From assembly GCA_003230795.1 (NCBI GenBank), contig QIGM01000536.1, positions 1 through 6,396 of the forward strand: 6,396 nucleotides of DNA, in the 5' to 3' direction. Positions 4,813 through 6,396 of the stretch are shown in pieces (the first letter of the stretch is position 1; each line of letters starts with the position of its first letter). Origin of the DNA: a bacterium. GTDB lineage: Bacteria; Bdellovibrionota_C; UBA2361; SZUA-149. The notes beneath the pieces are model-generated. The model had not been told where the DNA came from. It made no database searches and worked only from the letters and a program-made list of their open reading frames with translations. Both the position numbers and the translations under genes were made by a program.

Positions 4813-5901
4813 ATGCTGAATAAACTCCTTCTAGGCGTTCTTATACTGACCTTGACCTTGGCTGCGGCCGGCTACTTTGCGCAGGACGCGCTGATACGCT
4901 GGAGCGAACAGCCTCGGAACATAGCGGCTGAAACGATAATCGAGTTTCCTCGCGGCACGGGCTTGGCGGAACTCGGTGAAATTCTCGAGAACAACGAGCT
5001 TATTTCACGCGCAGAGCTATTTCAGCTTTGGGCGCGCTTTTTCTCCAAGTATAATCGTTTTCAGGCAGGAAATTACCTTTTCCAAGGTGAGTTCAGCCCC
5101 CGAGACATTGCGGAAAAGATAATCGCCGGTGATGTGTACTTACCCATTGTGCTCGAATATACCATTCCGGAAGGTTTTACCTTTCGACAAGTTTCCGCCA
5201 GACTTCTCGCGAAAGGTGTGGGGACGGAAGAAGAGTTTGGGAGGCTCAAGACTGACCCAGATTTTTTGAAGTCGCACAATATTCCGTCTTCATCAATTGA
5301 AGGATTTCTTTATCCTGCCACCTATCAGTTTACTGAACTACCGACCGCCGAGCAGGCACTAGGAAAGGCTGTAGAAATATTTTGGAAACGCTTGCCGGAA
5401 AACTATGTCGAGCGGGTAGCGGAAAAAGATATTTCTCTCTCTGATGCAGTCAATATCGCTTCCTTAATCGAATTGGAAACCGCCTTTGATAATGAACGTG
5501 ACCTCGTGTCAGAGGTTATTTGGCGGCGGTATACTGCGGGTGCCGCACTTGCAATTGATGCCTCGATTATTTACGGAATCGAGGATTATGCAGGGAATAT
5601 AACTCGAAAACATCTGCGAGATCGCAGCAATAAATACAATACTCGTGTGCATCGTGGTTTACCCCCGACACCCATTGGTTCGCCGAGCGTAGCCTCACTT
5701 GAAGCTGTTCTCACGCCGTCTAATGAGGGTTGGTACTACTATGTGCTGGATCTGGAAACGGGTCGTCACCAATTCTCCAAAACGCTCAAAGAGCACAATA
5801 AATATGTTCGTAAGCTTGTGAAGGAGACAAGGCAGCGAAGAATTCAACGACGCAAGCAGGAAGCCGATAAGCGTCGCGCGGCGTCTTCGGCTCGTGACTA
5901 G
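4813..5901 (+). CDS. mltG: Endolytic murein transglycosylase MltG (YceG-like)
   Basis: A 362-residue MltG, close to the usual length. One N-terminal membrane span (about 4-22) anchors it in the inner membrane with the rest outside. A LysM-like region (about 40-107, FPRGTGLAELGEIL ... GNYLF ... SPRDIAEKIIAGD) precedes the catalytic YceG domain: IPEGFTFRQVSARL (118-131), EGFLYPATYQF (163-173), IASLIELET (215-223), IDASIIYGI (248-256), GLPPTPIGSPSVASL (282-296) and FSKTLKEHNKYV (321-332). Glu220 aligns with the catalytic glutamate of E. coli MltG (Glu218). The enzyme cuts nascent glycan strands internally and so sets their length. Where relatives often have LQTDPTVIYG, this protein has LAIDASIIYG. 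The tail (334-358) is very rich in Lys and Arg. It stands alone on the plus strand, divergent from the glycosyltransferase operon. Confidence 0.95.
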   Translation: MLNKLLLGVLILTLTLAAAGYFAQDALIRWSEQPRNIAAETIIEFPRGTGLAELGEILENNELISRAELFQLWARFFSKYNRFQAGNYLFQGEFSPRDIAEKIIAGDVYLPIVLEYTIPEGFTFRQVSARLLAKGVGTEEEFGRLKTDPDFLKSHNIPSSSIEGFLYPATYQFTELPTAEQALGKAVEIFWKRLPENYVERVAEKDISLSDAVNIASLIELETAFDNERDLVSEVIWRRYTAGAALAIDASIIYGIEDYAGNITRKHLRDRSNKYNTRVHRGLPPTPIGSPSVASLEAVLTPSNEGWYYYVLDLETGRHQFSKTLKEHNKYVRKLVKETRQRRIQRRKQEADKRRAASSARD

Positions 5902-5911
5902 GCAAAGTCAA

Positions 5912-6396
5912 TTAACGGTCGTACAACAATACGTGTTTTTGTACGTAGAGAAGTAAAGAAACAAAGCAGATTCCAGTCCCAACCGAGATCAAATTCATCA
6001 GTATATCCCTCAGGTCGAATACTCGAGTCGGAACTAAATGCTGTAAACATTCCTCTAAACCTCCAACGGCAGCGGCCAGAAAAAAAGCACCAAGCATTTT
6101 TCGTCGATTACTTTGCTCTCCTTGGGAGAAGAACAAAAAGAAACTGAGTACGGCGTACTTCACAAAATGTATCCGCTCAATCGGCGTAACAATCATAGAC
6201 TCACAGACGAATACGACTAAGCTAGCAAGACAGGTCGCGAGTATAAGGCTGAGAAGCAGCTTTCCCCAGTGAACGTGCAGAGGGCTGTCTCTTGAATTCT
6301 GGTATGTGAGAGTAGCGCCGAAAGCGAGAACGGTAGCAACAAAGCCGGCGCCGAGGTAAGGAATGAGAGGTATGTACTCGGCTAAGTTTCGTTCAA
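5912..6396 (-). CDS. VanZ-like integral membrane protein, C-terminal part only (5' end beyond the right edge)
   Basis: The frame is open from the right edge to a TAA at 5912-5914, giving 160 residues. An internal ATG at 6196 would yield only 94 residues and cut off continuous membrane-protein sequence, so I do not take it as the start. About five hydrophobic spans are visible (about 8-30, 43-65, 75-90, 100-115 and 133-151). VanZ-family signatures are ERIHFVKYA (73-81), the acidic pair in GGLEECLQ (111-118) and VPTRVFDLRDILMN (121-134). VanZ is named from a teicoplanin-resistance protein, but most members have no established function, and there are no vancomycin-resistance genes here. It converges on mltG with only 10 bp between the stop codons and no visible terminator in the gap. 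Confidence 0.8.
   Translation of the reverse strand, partial: ERNLAEYIPLIPYLGAGFVATVLAFGATLTYQNSRDSPLHVHWGKLLLSLILATCLASLVVFVCESMIVTPIERIHFVKYAVLSFFLFFSQGEQSNRRKMLGAFFLAAAVGGLEECLQHLVPTRVFDLRDILMNLISVGTGICFVSLLLYVQKHVLLYDR

Noticed and set aside
5912..6396. Glycopeptide resistance function suggested by the VanZ name.
   Set aside because: VanZ-like domains are common in proteins of unknown function, and no other resistance gene is visible nearby.

Overview
The window is an ordinary bacterial chromosome segment of medium GC. Genes are tightly packed, except for one intergenic gap of about 0.7 kb that is full of repeats. The organism cannot be placed from this sequence. The gene families point to a free-living, stress-exposed, probably diderm bacterium, but that is inference.

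Minus-strand operon (positions 4083 down to 1, continuing out of the window). Four genes overlap end to start: a GT4-type glycosyltransferase; a 642-residue fusion of two universal-stress-protein (Usp) domains with a glucosyl-3-phosphoglycerate synthase (GpgS, family GT81) domain; a histidine phosphatase suited to act as the glucosyl-3-phosphoglycerate phosphatase (GpgP); and the N-terminal third of a second GT-B glycosyltransferase. The simplest reading is a two-step glucosylglycerate pathway: NDP-glucose plus 3-phosphoglycerate gives glucosyl-3-phosphoglycerate, which is dephosphorylated to glucosylglycerate. One or both flanking glycosyltransferases may then extend the product, for example to mannosylglucosylglycerate. 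The GpgS assignment is strong. The pathway beyond it is inference.

Intergenic region (4084-4812). The side near the operon holds a possible promoter with an overlapping inverted repeat and a leader with two hairpins. The rest (about 4363-4773) is a nested, concentric inverted-repeat structure centred near 4562. I read it as two diverged copies, in opposite orientation, of a roughly 130-bp MITE-like element with ends beginning ATATAGTCRTC. They flank a 146-bp core rich in hairpins, including an 18-bp perfect palindrome. No plausible protein gene lies here. This is the least explained part of the window.

Right side. mltG (4813-5901, plus strand) encodes a membrane-anchored endolytic murein transglycosylase. 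It converges, with a 10-bp gap, on a 5'-truncated VanZ-like membrane protein gene on the minus strand (5912-6396).
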